A stretch of 33,947 bases of DNA from an uncultured Bacteroides sp. GTDB lineage: Bacteria; Bacteroidota; Bacteroidia; Bacteroidales; Bacteroidaceae. A program made the position numbers and the translations under genes. The DNA is taken from the NCBI GenBank assembly GCA_947646015.1, contig CANSEY010000038.1, positions 1-33,947 on the forward strand, read 5' to 3'. Numbering within the stretch: position 1 is the stretch's first letter; each line of letters begins with the position of its first letter. Below are positions 24,746 to 33,793 of this stretch, one piece after another. The notes below the pieces were generated by a model. The model made no database searches, had not been told where the DNA came from, and saw nothing but the letters and a program-made list of their open reading frames with translations.

Positions 24746-26602
24746 TTATCGTTTATTCTGTTTTTGCTGCTGTAACTGTTCCTGTTGCTTTTGCATAGCT
24801 TCCAGGCGTGCAGCAAATCCGGTCTTTTTCATTTGTTTCGGGTCTTTTTTCTTAGCTTCCAGAATAGCCAGTAATTTTGTTTCGTCTGTAGTTTTACGCA
24901 ACAAAATCATGGTTCCTACACTAATCAGTGTTGACACGAAATAATAATAGTTCAATCCCGAAGGATAGTCGTTCAGTACGAACAGGAACATAATCGGCAT
25001 CAGATACATCATCCATTTCATCGCAGCCATTTGCGGTTGTGCTCCTGTATCCTGCATCGTCATTGTATACTTTGTGTTCAAGATGTTGGTTACCGTCATC
25101 AGCAAGCAGAACAAGCTGAGATGGTTGCCCAGGAACGGGATATGGAACGGGAATGTGATGAACGCGTCGTAAGTGGACAAGTCGTCCGCCCACAAGAAGC
25201 TCTGCTGACGTAACTCGATAGCGCTCGGTACGAACATGAACAATGCCATCAAGATCGGGAACTGCAATAACATTGGCAGACAACCGCCCATCGGGCTCAC
25301 GCCATACTGGCTGTAAAGGCTCATCACCTCCTGCTGTTTCTTCATCGCATCTTCCTGCTTCGGATACTTCTTGTTGATCTCGTCGATTTTCGGTTTCAAT
25401 ACACGCATCTTGGCAGAAGACATGTATGTTTTCCAGGTAGCAGGGTAAACTACCACCTTCACCATGATTGTCAGAATCAACAGTACGATACCCATGCTCA
25501 AGCCCCAGCCCGACAGCCAGTCGAATACGTTGATCGTGATAAACTGGTTGATCCAGCGGATTAACGGCCAGCCCAGATATACCAGTCTGTTAAGTTCCCA
25601 TTTCTCTGTACGTCCTTTGTCCAGTGCCTTCAAGGTCTTGAAGTGGTTCGGGCCAAAGTAGAAGTACATTTCTGTCGGTTGTTTTCCGCTCGGATCGAAG
25701 AAGGTACTCATTTCTGCAGAATAATCCTTGATATATCCGCTTCCTTGTTGTTCCATTCTTGACTTCACAGAAACCTTGTTGAAGTCCTGGTCTGCAATGA
25801 ATACAGAAGAGAAGAACTGGTTTTTGAATGCTACCCAGTCGATCGCTGTATTGCCCAGATCCTTTTCGTCATCCTTGGCAGCCGACAGATTATCTACATT
25901 GTCACCTTTTACCTTATAAGTCAGCTCTGAGAGGCGGTTTTCGTAAGTGAATCCCTTTTCCAGCTGGCGTGCACGCTGTGTCCAGTCGATGTCTACATAC
26001 TCCGTACTGGCCAGTTTGCCTTCCATGCCTGTTGCTTTGATTTCAAAGTTCATCAGGTAGCTGTTCGGTTTCAGCGTATAGATAAAATCGATGTAGCTGG
26101 CGTTGTCCGCAGCCAGACGCATAGTTACGCTGCTGTCTGTCTTATTGACAGCTTCGAAGTAATAGTCCTTTGTCTGGATGGCTCCTTGCTTGTTGTAGAA
26201 GTTGAAACTCATGGTAGCATCATCACCGTCGAACAGTACGACAGGGTTTGTCTTGTCCTGTCCTTTGTATTCTTTCAGCATAGCCGAATATACCCGTCCG
26301 CCTTTCGTAGTGAAAGTGATTTCCGCTACGCTGTTCTGGATGCTTACTTTGGAATCAGTTCCATGCATCGCGTTGAAAAACAGGGCAGAAGAATCTGCTG
26401 CCGCCGCTGCACCTTTGTTTTCATTGGCGAGTGCGGCTTCTGTTTTTGCTTTCAGCGCTTCCTGCTGCTGTTGCACCACGGCAATAGAATCGTAGTATTT
26501 CTTCTGCGCAGCTATCTGCTCCTCGCTTGGACGGCTCAGATAACTGAATCCTACCAATAATATACCTATTAAAACGAGACCTGTAATGGTGTTTTTATCC
26601 AT
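24746..26602 (-). CDS. yidC: Membrane protein insertase YidC
   Basis: YidC inserts inner-membrane proteins alone or with SecYEG. The 618-residue form has an N-terminal anchor (about 4-22), a low-complexity linker ([20 protein letters not shown]), and a large periplasmic domain (about 75-345). The conserved insertase core begins near [28 protein letters not shown] and holds [23 protein letters not shown] and [15 protein letters not shown] basic, glutamine-rich tail ([16 protein letters not shown]) could contact ribosomes. It lies 62 bp after pyrG with no -7 element between, so the two genes are probably one message, an order I recall as common in Bacteroides. Confidence 0.97.
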
Positions 26603-26640
26603 TCCTATTAATTATGAATTATAAATTTTTGAATAATAAA

Positions 26641-28305
<1,665 letters not shown>

Positions 28306-28333
28306 TTAGTAGTTTCTTACGAACTTAAAAAGC

Positions 28334-28342
28334 GCAAAATTA
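28334..28342 (-). promoter_or_regulatory. -7 element of the pyrG-yidC unit
   Basis: Minus-strand TAATTTTGC matches TAnnTTTGC; leader about 50 nt. Confidence 0.6.
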
Positions 28343-28436
28343 TAAAAAAAAGGGGAAGAATGCAGACTTTCCCCTCTACAATTTTATTAAAAAATGCAAT
28401 TTTGAAAGATTCCTATGTTTTCTAAACAAAATAATG

Positions 28437-28445
28437 TAGATTTGC
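28437..28445 (+). promoter_or_regulatory. -7 element of the DUF3078 gene
   Basis: TAGATTTGC matches TAnnTTTGC. It lies inside the longest possible frame (from 28415), so the start is set at the ATG 28463. Confidence 0.6.
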
Positions 28446-28462
28446 ACCAAATTAGGAATATT

Positions 28463-29914
28463 ATGAGAAGAGAGTTATTATCATTCGTAGTTTTTACCTC
28501 GACTTTATCTTTATCGCTTTCAGCACAGACCGCCACTCAACCTTCTACCGTAGTGGCAAAAGCGAAAATTGTGAAGGCAGACACGCTTTCGTCAGAACTT
28601 CAGAAGTATTTAATGCTTAAATTGAATCTGTCCGGAGAAACTCCTAAATTGGACACTGTATCAATCTTATATAATAAGTATATCGGTCAGTTGGACTACC
28701 TGAATGACCCGTCTGTACCGGAACGTTATATTCCGTCCGATCCTGACTATTTTCGTCTGTTTACTCCGTTAGCCTATTATTATGCTCCGATGGCGCAGTA
28801 TTCAAAGGTGGATTGGAAACCGGTACAGTTTGACTCTTTGCCCGACAACTTGAAAAAGTTGACAGCGGAACTTCTTCCTTATGATACTTTGGCATATACG
28901 AAGTCCGAGCGTGCCAATCAATCGGTCAATAAAGCACTGATGGCTCTTTATCTCAATCATCCGGAATTGGTTGTCACCACGGAAAACCGTATCATGAGCC
29001 GTGATGTCTTCCGTAGGGATGTGAAACCGAAGATTTCTCCGAAGGCATCTGTTGTCCATCTTTTCCAGCCGGAAGAAATGAGCAACGATGTAGGCAAGGC
29101 AAAAATGAAAATCAGCCGTCCTAACTGGTGGGTTACCGGAGGTAACGGTTCTTTGCAAATCAGCCAGAACCACCTTTCTGAGAACTGGTACAAGGGAGGA
29201 GAAAGTAACTTTGCTGGTCTGGCTACCTTGCAGCTTTATGCCAACTACAATGATAATGAGAAAGTCCTTTTCGAAAATCAGTTGGAGGCTAAACTGGGTA
29301 TGACATCCACACCGTCGGATAAATTCCATGATTACCTGATTAATACCGACCAGTTCCGTCTGTACAATAAGTTAGGATTAAGAGCGTTAAAGAACTGGTA
29401 CTATACTATTTCTTCCGAGTTTAAGACTCAGTTCTGCCACGGTTACAAAGCCAATAGCGAAGAACTTGTTTCCGCATTCCTGTCTCCGGCGGATTTGGCA
29501 GTCAGTATCGGTATGGACTACAAATTGAATAAGCAGAAATTCAATCTTTCTGTTTTCATCGGTCCGCTGACTTATAACTTGCGATATATCGACAATTCGG
29601 AAGTAGATGAAACCAAGTTCGGTCTGGAGAAAGGCAAATGCTCTAAAAACGACTTCGGTTCTCAGTTGCAGTCAACGTTCAACTGGAAAATCATTTCGGC
29701 TGTTTCGCTGGAATCCCGTCTGAACTATCTGACCAATTACGAATGGGTGCGTGTGGAGTGGGAGAATACATTCAACTTTGTTTTGAACCGCTATCTTTCT
29801 ACTAAACTTTACGTACACGCCCGTTTTGACGACAGTTCAAAACCAACCGTTGAAAATGGCAGCTTTTTCCAGCTGAAGGAATTGCTGAGCTTCGGTATTA
29901 ACTATAAGTGGTAA
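28463..29914 (+). CDS. DUF3078 outer-membrane-type protein
   Basis: From the ATG at 28463 the product has 483 residues with signal peptide [22 protein letters not shown]; the longer frame would begin upstream of the promoter. The C-terminal half matches DUF3078: [45 protein letters not shown] (a tryptophan- and asparagine-rich motif) followed by many alternating strands and a final [11 protein letters not shown], as in outer-membrane barrels. The N-terminal third (about 25-200) is soluble and unrecognised. Function unknown. It is divergent from pyrG and ends at a long hairpin. Confidence 0.88.
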   Translation: MRRELLSFVVFTSTLSLSLSAQTATQPSTVVAKAKIVKADTLSSELQKYLMLKLNLSGETPKLDTVSILYNKYIGQLDYLNDPSVPERYIPSDPDYFRLFTPLAYYYAPMAQYSKVDWKPVQFDSLPDNLKKLTAELLPYDTLAYTKSERANQSVNKALMALYLNHPELVVTTENRIMSRDVFRRDVKPKISPKASVVHLFQPEEMSNDVGKAKMKISRPNWWVTGGNGSLQISQNHLSENWYKGGESNFAGLATLQLYANYNDNEKVLFENQLEAKLGMTSTPSDKFHDYLINTDQFRLYNKLGLRALKNWYYTISSEFKTQFCHGYKANSEELVSAFLSPADLAVSIGMDYKLNKQKFNLSVFIGPLTYNLRYIDNSEVDETKFGLEKGKCSKNDFGSQLQSTFNWKIISAVSLESRLNYLTNYEWVRVEWENTFNFVLNRYLSTKLYVHARFDDSSKPTVENGSFFQLKELLSFGINYKW

Positions 29915-29922
29915 TTTTTTTT

Positions 29923-29999
29923 AGGCACGGATTACACAGATTTCACGGTTTCAGGAATTGAGTAACTAAAAACCGTGTTAATTCGTGTAATCCGTGCCT
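29923..29999 (+). terminator. Two-tier hairpin after the DUF3078 gene, boundary of the accessory region
   Basis: AGGCACGGATTACAC (29923-29937) pairs perfectly with GTGTAATCCGTGCCT (29985-29999); inside it CACGGTT (29944-29950) pairs with AACCGTG (29971-29977). It is followed by TATTTTATC. It fills the gap between convergent genes and probably terminates at least the rightward one. Confidence 0.7.
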
Positions 30000-30009
30000 T
30001 ATTTTATCT

Positions 30010-30795
30010 CTATGTCCTCAACGTTGAAATGATATACCTTCCCGGATTATCAATCTTTCCCCACTTGGTGGTAGACAGCGTGATCCATATCTGCGTCCCC
30101 TTCTTTCCGTAATCCGACAGCTTGAGAATAGCTGTAATTTCTTTCTTGTTTGTTACTCCATGTTGTGCCAGGCTGTCCAGAAGTCCTTTGACGTTGTGCG
30201 TACTCTTGTTGTAGGCATAACCGGGGATTTCGAGCGAAGGCGAAGCCGTATTGTCTTCTTCCTCTTCTGCTTTTCTTTTCTCTCCTTTACTTTGTCCGGA
30301 AATGTCAGCAATTTCGGGTGAAATGTTCTCATTTTCCAGTTTCAATTCACCTTGTACTGACGAATTGTTTGCATCCTTTGTATTATTTTCCTTTTCCTGT
30401 TTTTGGGTGTCATTGACTAACAGGTAGGGCAAATCTTCTAACTTTCTTTTCCTGCGGCAGGTAGCATCTATCCAGATGTGCTGAATTTCAAGGGAAGTCA
30501 ATATCTGAAACTTCTCATAGCTTTCTTTGTCAAAGAATCCTTTGTCAAGCAAAATTTGAATGATTCCGTCTATCTCTTTTCCTTTCAGTTCTCCTCCCAG
30601 TTTGCGGGCAAAAATCAACGATTGTTCCTCACCCCATGGGATGTAATATCCTTCTTTGAATATTTTACATAGAAGTTTGCATACAGCTCCATCCACTCTG
30701 ATACCATATTTGGCTTCAGCCAGTTCAATGGCATCTCTGTCGAAAAAGTTTACGGTAAGCGGAAAATAGTCTACGCTTAAATAAGTTGTGCTCAT
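30010..30795 (-). CDS. DUF4373 (Lin1244/Lin1753-like) domain protein
   Basis: The ATG at 30793-30795 gives 261 residues; the longer frame would need a TTG and would overlap the upstream gene. Residues about 3-110 (YLSVDYFPLTVNFFDRDAIELAEAKYGIRVDGAVCKLLCKIFKEGYYIPWGEE) match DUF4373, a replication-initiator-like winged-helix domain found in phage and mobile-element proteins and often next to Bacteroides capsule loci. A charged, low-complexity linker (about 130-190) precedes a C-terminal domain with SLAQHGVTNKKEITAILKLSDYGKKGTQIW. DNA binding is inferred. It is the second gene after the 121-residue protein, 26 bp apart. Confidence 0.75.
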   Translation of the reverse strand: MSTTYLSVDYFPLTVNFFDRDAIELAEAKYGIRVDGAVCKLLCKIFKEGYYIPWGEEQSLIFARKLGGELKGKEIDGIIQILLDKGFFDKESYEKFQILTSLEIQHIWIDATCRRKRKLEDLPYLLVNDTQKQEKENNTKDANNSSVQGELKLENENISPEIADISGQSKGEKRKAEEEEDNTASPSLEIPGYAYNKSTHNVKGLLDSLAQHGVTNKKEITAILKLSDYGKKGTQIWITLSTTKWGKIDNPGRYIISTLRT

Positions 30796-30821
30796 ATCAG
30801 TCTTATTGTTTGTTTTTAAGT

Positions 30822-31187
30822 TTATACAATTGGTTTCCAATCGAGAAAATTCTCAATCTGAAAGGTTCTCCATCCTTTCTCTTCCATGCACCAGAATATG
30901 AAGGTACTGTGTACCTGCTTCATGTCATAAGAGTGGTGAAAGTCTTTGGAATAAGAAATAAGAGTGCCTGTAACTAACTGAAAACTACCGTTCTGTCTGT
31001 AGTATGCGATGATGGCATGGCCATATTGCATGTAGTCTGCCAGTGATTTCACTTTTTCGGCTATTCGTTCTGCGATCGTTTCCGAATAACCTTTCTCTGA
31101 TACGATACGTTTTTTCCATACTTCTGTTAATCGATCTCTTTCTTCTTCTGTTTTGTTAGTGGCTATCAGCCGTTTTTCTTTTGTCAT
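30822..31187 (-). CDS. Small protein, possibly SH3-barrel fold
   Basis: The 121 residues fall into a charged helical N-terminus (NKTEEERDRLTEVWKKRIVSEKGYSETIAERIAEKVKSLADY) and a beta-rich C-terminus (HAIIAYYRQNGSFQLVTGTLISYSKD, STFIFWCMEEKGWRTFQIENFLDW). The second part resembles small SH3-like barrel proteins of Bacteroides mobile elements, with an x-W-R-x-F ending, but I hold this loosely. No signal peptide. It is led by a predicted leader of about 180 nt that carries the eight-half-site array (31255-31345). Confidence 0.55.
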   Translation of the reverse strand: MTKEKRLIATNKTEEERDRLTEVWKKRIVSEKGYSETIAERIAEKVKSLADYMQYGHAIIAYYRQNGSFQLVTGTLISYSKDFHHSYDMKQVHSTFIFWCMEEKGWRTFQIENFLDWKPIV

Positions 31188-31254
31188 TACATTATAAATT
31201 TGTTAGTAAAATAGTTATATTTAAAGAAAAGGCGGAACTGTCTGTAGGATGCTT

Positions 31255-31345
31255 ACACTATCGTGCGATGATAGTTACACTATCCTGTCGGGATAGTGAC
31301 ACTATCTTGCTGTTATAGTGACACTATAATTTCTGCGGGATAGTT
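31255..31345. repeat. Array of eight alternating ACTATC/GATAGT half-sites
   Basis: Four tandem units begin ACACTAT at 31255, 31277, 31299 and 31321. The first three are exactly 22 bp. Each holds ACTATC, 7 bp, GATAGT, and units are joined by 3 bp, so half-sites alternate in direction: 31257-31262, 31270-31275, 31279-31284, 31292-31297, 31301-31306, 31314-31319 (TATAGT), 31323-31328 (ACTATA), 31339-31344. The last internal spacing is 10 bp. The spacers between half-sites differ, so only the half-sites are conserved. Confidence 0.85.
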
Positions 31346-31373
31346 CGTTCATTTCTTTATCTAAAAAACGGGG

Positions 31374-31382
31374 GCAAAAGTA
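31374..31382 (-). promoter_or_regulatory. -7 element upstream of the half-site array
   Basis: Minus-strand TACTTTTGC matches TAnnTTTGC, with TTGG 19 bp farther upstream (31402-31405). Initiation near 31367 would put the array at about +22 to +112 of the leftward message. Confidence 0.55.
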
Positions 31383-31414
31383 TAAGTTGTATTTTTTCGC
31401 TCCAATTATTCTTG

Positions 31415-31813
31415 CTATTTTCTACTGTGATACTTTGATTTGTATTGTTCTTTCTCTTCTTTTTCGTGCTTCGAAATTATTCCGATTCCTTTGCTTAAAC
31501 TGCTAATTTCGCTGAGTATACTCCTGAATTTCATTAATCTATATCCATGATGTGTGTTTACGTAAAAGATTCTCCAGTCTGCAATGTACTTGGCTAGTCC
31601 TGTTAAAGATTTTACGTAGGAATTAAACTCGTCATCTTCGTAATAAGTGCGAAGACAGGCAATGAAATAGTGTTTTTTTTCGCCTGTGATGCCATTTCTT
31701 TTTCTAACCTCATCGATGTCAATAATTTCGTCATCATCCTGATAATCAGTTTCAAGACTTCTCTTCTTTTGTGTGCCAGTTGCATTTTTCAGGCATTTTT
31801 TTGTCGTTGTCAT
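31415..31813 (-). CDS. Unidentified small protein next to the recombinase
   Basis: I do not recognise this 132-residue protein. It is highly charged: the first 45 residues are polar (KKRSLETDYQDDDEIIDIDEVRKRNG), the centre is a plausible folded unit (KKHYFIACLRTYYEDDEFNSYVKSLTGLAKYIADWRIFYVNTHHGYRLMKF), and the end is a lysine/glutamate helix (ISKHEKEEKEQYKSKYH). There is no signal peptide or membrane segment. It is divergent from the recombinase gene with 87 bp between the start codons, and its stop is just upstream of the promoter for the next two leftward genes. Position suggests a regulator or accessory factor; that is inference only. Confidence 0.65.
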   Translation of the reverse strand: MTTTKKCLKNATGTQKKRSLETDYQDDDEIIDIDEVRKRNGITGEKKHYFIACLRTYYEDDEFNSYVKSLTGLAKYIADWRIFYVNTHHGYRLMKFRSILSEISSLSKGIGIISKHEKEEKEQYKSKYHSRK

Positions 31814-31874
31814 TTCTTTTGATTTAAATAAAATTAATAAATGGCATTAAGATGGAAATTCCAAATTTTCGCCC

Positions 31875-31883
31875 TATAATTGT
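31875..31883 (+). promoter_or_regulatory. Candidate -7 element of the recombinase gene
   Basis: TATAATTGT differs from TAnnTTTGT at one base and lies 17 bp before the chosen ATG. Confidence 0.35.
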
Positions 31884-31900
31884 ATATAAAATAACTAGTG

Positions 31901-32857
31901 ATGCAAATAATGAATAAAAATGGATTTAGCCGATGTGGGGAACTATACATCGGCCTTTTACGAAAAGAAGGTCGTTTTTCTACGGCACATGTCTATCAAA
32001 ATGCTCTTTTCTCTTTTAATAAATTTTGTGGTAATGCCAGTGTATCTTTCAGGCAAGTCACTCGTGACCGATTGCGTCGTTACGGGGAACATCTGTATGA
32101 TTCGGGCTTAAAACCGAATACGGTATCAACGTATATGCGTATGCTTCGCAGTATCTATAACCGTGGGGTAGAGTTGGGTAGTGCGCCCTATGTACATGGT
32201 CTGTTCCGTGATGTGTATACAGGAGTGGATATCCGTCAGAAAAGGGCTCTTCCGGTGAGTGAACTCCGACGGCTTCTTTACGAAGATCCCAAGACGGATT
32301 GTTTGCGGCGCACACAATCGATTGCTGCTTTGATGTTTCAATTCTGTGGGATGTCTTTTGCCGATTTGGCTCATTTGGAAAAGTCGGCTTTAGATTGTAA
32401 TGTGCTCCGATATAATCGAATTAAAACCAGAACTCCAATGAGTGTGGAAGTTTTGGATACAGCTAAGGAAATGATGAATCAGCTTCGCAATTCCCAGTCA
32501 TCGCGTCCGGGTTGCCCCGATTACCTTTTCAGTATCCTTTCCGGTGATAAGAAACGTAAGGATGAACGTGCTTATCGTGAATATCAGTCTGCACTTCGCC
32601 GGTTTAATAATCATTTGAAAAGTTTGGCGAGGGCTTTGCACCTGACCTCTCCGGTAACTTCTTACACGATTCGCCATTCTTGGGCAACTACTGCCAAGTT
32701 CCGTGGAGTTCCAATTGAAATGATCAGTGAATCTTTAGGGCATAAGTCTATAAAGACGACACAAATTTATCTGAAGGGGTTTGAGTTGAAAGAGCGTACA
32801 GAGGTAAATCGTAAGAATTTGCATTACGTGAAGACTTGCCCTTTAGGTCGAATTTGA
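31901..32857 (+). CDS. Tyrosine recombinase, likely invertase of the adjacent promoter switch
   Basis: From ATG 31901 the protein has 318 residues (numbers below count a GTG one codon earlier). An N-terminal SAM-like domain (about 12-105, with STAHVYQNALFSFNKFCG) precedes the catalytic domain. Visible catalytic residues are Lys176 (NRIKTRTP), Arg259 (SYTIRHSW), His282 (SLGHKS) and the nucleophile Tyr291 (TTQIYLK). The box I site reads FQFCGMSFADL, without the usual arginine; Bacteroides relatives commonly read RGMS here. The gene ends 36 bp before the left inverted repeat of the promoter segment. Recombinases in this place flip capsule promoters in Bacteroides, so this is the prime candidate. 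Confidence 0.88.
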   Translation: MQIMNKNGFSRCGELYIGLLRKEGRFSTAHVYQNALFSFNKFCGNASVSFRQVTRDRLRRYGEHLYDSGLKPNTVSTYMRMLRSIYNRGVELGSAPYVHGLFRDVYTGVDIRQKRALPVSELRRLLYEDPKTDCLRRTQSIAALMFQFCGMSFADLAHLEKSALDCNVLRYNRIKTRTPMSVEVLDTAKEMMNQLRNSQSSRPGCPDYLFSILSGDKKRKDERAYREYQSALRRFNNHLKSLARALHLTSPVTSYTIRHSWATTAKFRGVPIEMISESLGHKSIKTTQIYLKGFELKERTEVNRKNLHYVKTCPLGRI

Positions 32858-32892
32858 ATGGTTAAAAATTTGATAATCAGCATTGATGCTGG

Positions 32893-32915
32893 TGTGTTAC
32901 TTCTTAGGTAACGGA
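32893..32915 (+). repeat. Left crossover site of the invertible promoter
   Basis: GTTACTTCTTAGGTAACGGA at 32896-32915 is perfectly inverted at 33165-33184. It is built as arms GTTAC and GTAAC around the 7-bp spacer TTCTTAG (32901-32907). The outer arm (TGTGTTAC) is less like its partner (GTAACGGA) than in the right site. Confidence 0.9.
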
Positions 32916-33164
32916 TTTAAATTTGACGCAAAGATAGACAAAAACACATGTATTAAACAAATAAAAACCTACTTTTTTTTCGATTTAACCCTGAATTTGA
33001 AAAAAAATGTATCTGAACATGAAAAAGGCCTATTTTCATGCTTAGGAATTTATATGCCCAATTTTCCTAAGAATCTCTACTTTCTCTAAAGCCAAGATGC
33101 TCTCAACCCTCATTAGACGGTACTTTTCGACTTTTTCCTCCCGATTTATTATGAAGTGTACTTT
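32916..33164. other. Invertible promoter segment (249 bp), OFF orientation
   Basis: This segment lies between the two inverted crossover sites, downstream of the recombinase and upstream of upxY. It is A/T-rich and has one clear Bacteroides promoter, on the minus strand. There is no comparable TAnnTTTG element on the plus strand near upxY. A short open frame that spans it has no coding look. Confidence 0.85.
32928..32961 (-). promoter_or_regulatory. Switchable promoter, now facing away from upxY
   Basis: Minus-strand TTTG (32958-32961), 21 bp, TATCTTTGC (32928-32936). As sequenced it transcribes leftward into the 3' end of the recombinase gene. After inversion the -7 element would sit at 33144-33152 on the plus strand, about 55 bp before the upxY ATG. 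Confidence 0.8.
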
Positions 33165-33187
33165 TCCGTTACCTAAGAAGTAACGGA
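33165..33187 (-). repeat. Right crossover site of the invertible promoter
   Basis: The plus strand has TCCGTTAC (33165-33172), spacer CTAAGAA (33173-33179) and GTAACGGA (33180-33187): perfect 8-bp inverted arms around 7 bp. Positions 33165-33184 are the exact inverse of the left site. Confidence 0.9.
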
Positions 33188-33207
33188 AAAACATGGGGTA
33201 AAAAAGT

Positions 33208-33786
33208 ATGATTTTAACAAAAGAGAAATCACTAAATGCTGGGCCTATTTATGGGACAGGGGAAGGCGTAGCACACTCAAAACGCTGGTATGTTGCATTA
33301 GTTCGTATGCATCATGAAAAGAAGGTTTCCGAGTATTTGAACAAGGTGGGGATTGAGAATTTTGTACCTGTTCAGAAGGAAATCCATCAATGGAGTGATC
33401 GCCGTAAATTAGTTGAATCCGTTCTTCTTCCGATGATGGTTTTTGTACACGCTGATCCGAAAGAACGTATGGAAGTCCTGAACTTTACTACTGTGAGCCG
33501 TTATATGGTGATGCGCGGTGAGAGCAGTCCTGCTGTTATTCCTGACGACCAGATGGCACGTTTCCGTTTCATGCTTGATTATTCGGATGAAACAGTCTGT
33601 ATGAATAGCTCCCCTTTGGCACGTGGTGAGAAAGTTCAAGTAATTAAAGGACCTCTGCAGGGGCTTGTGGGTGAGCTTGTCAATGTAGATGGTAAAAGTA
33701 AGATTGCTGTTCGACTGAACATGCTTGGTTGCGCCTGCGTAGACATGCCGATTGGCTATGTTGAGCCTATAGGTGAAAAAAACTAA
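33208..33786 (+). CDS. upxY: UpxY-family capsule transcription antiterminator
   Basis: The 192-residue NusG-like protein has an NGN domain (about 26-125: KRWYVALVRMHHEKKVSEYLNKVGIENFVPVQ, with HQWSDRRKLVESVLLPMMVFV) and a C-terminal KOW motif (about 138-165: GEKVQVIKGPLQGLVGELVNVDGKSKIAVRL). UpxY proteins open Bacteroides capsular polysaccharide operons and prevent early termination in the leader of their own operon. It follows the invertible segment directly and has no fixed promoter of its own in the 20 bp after the right repeat. upxZ follows 7 bp after the stop. The polysaccharide genes lie beyond the window. Confidence 0.95.
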   Translation: MILTKEKSLNAGPIYGTGEGVAHSKRWYVALVRMHHEKKVSEYLNKVGIENFVPVQKEIHQWSDRRKLVESVLLPMMVFVHADPKERMEVLNFTTVSRYMVMRGESSPAVIPDDQMARFRFMLDYSDETVCMNSSPLARGEKVQVIKGPLQGLVGELVNVDGKSKIAVRLNMLGCACVDMPIGYVEPIGEKN

Positions 33787-33793
33787 GTGGGTA

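Noticed and set aside
28415-28462. Longer start for the DUF3078 protein
   Set aside because: The -7 element at 28437-28445 lies inside it, and the signal peptide starts at the ATG 28463.
30796-30840. Longer start (TTG) for the DUF4373 gene
   Set aside because: It would overlap the upstream gene and adds a polar 15-residue extension absent from the domain start; the ATG at 30793-30795 sits directly before the conserved sequence.
31255-31345. Possible CRISPR array (22-bp periodic repeats)
   Set aside because: The conserved parts are 6-bp half-sites in alternating direction, the whole array is 91 bp, there are no spacers of 30 bp or more, and no cas gene is present.
32883-33089. A 68-codon rightward frame inside the invertible segment
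   Set aside because: It begins before the left crossover site, so inversion would break it, and its composition is that of A/T-rich non-coding DNA.
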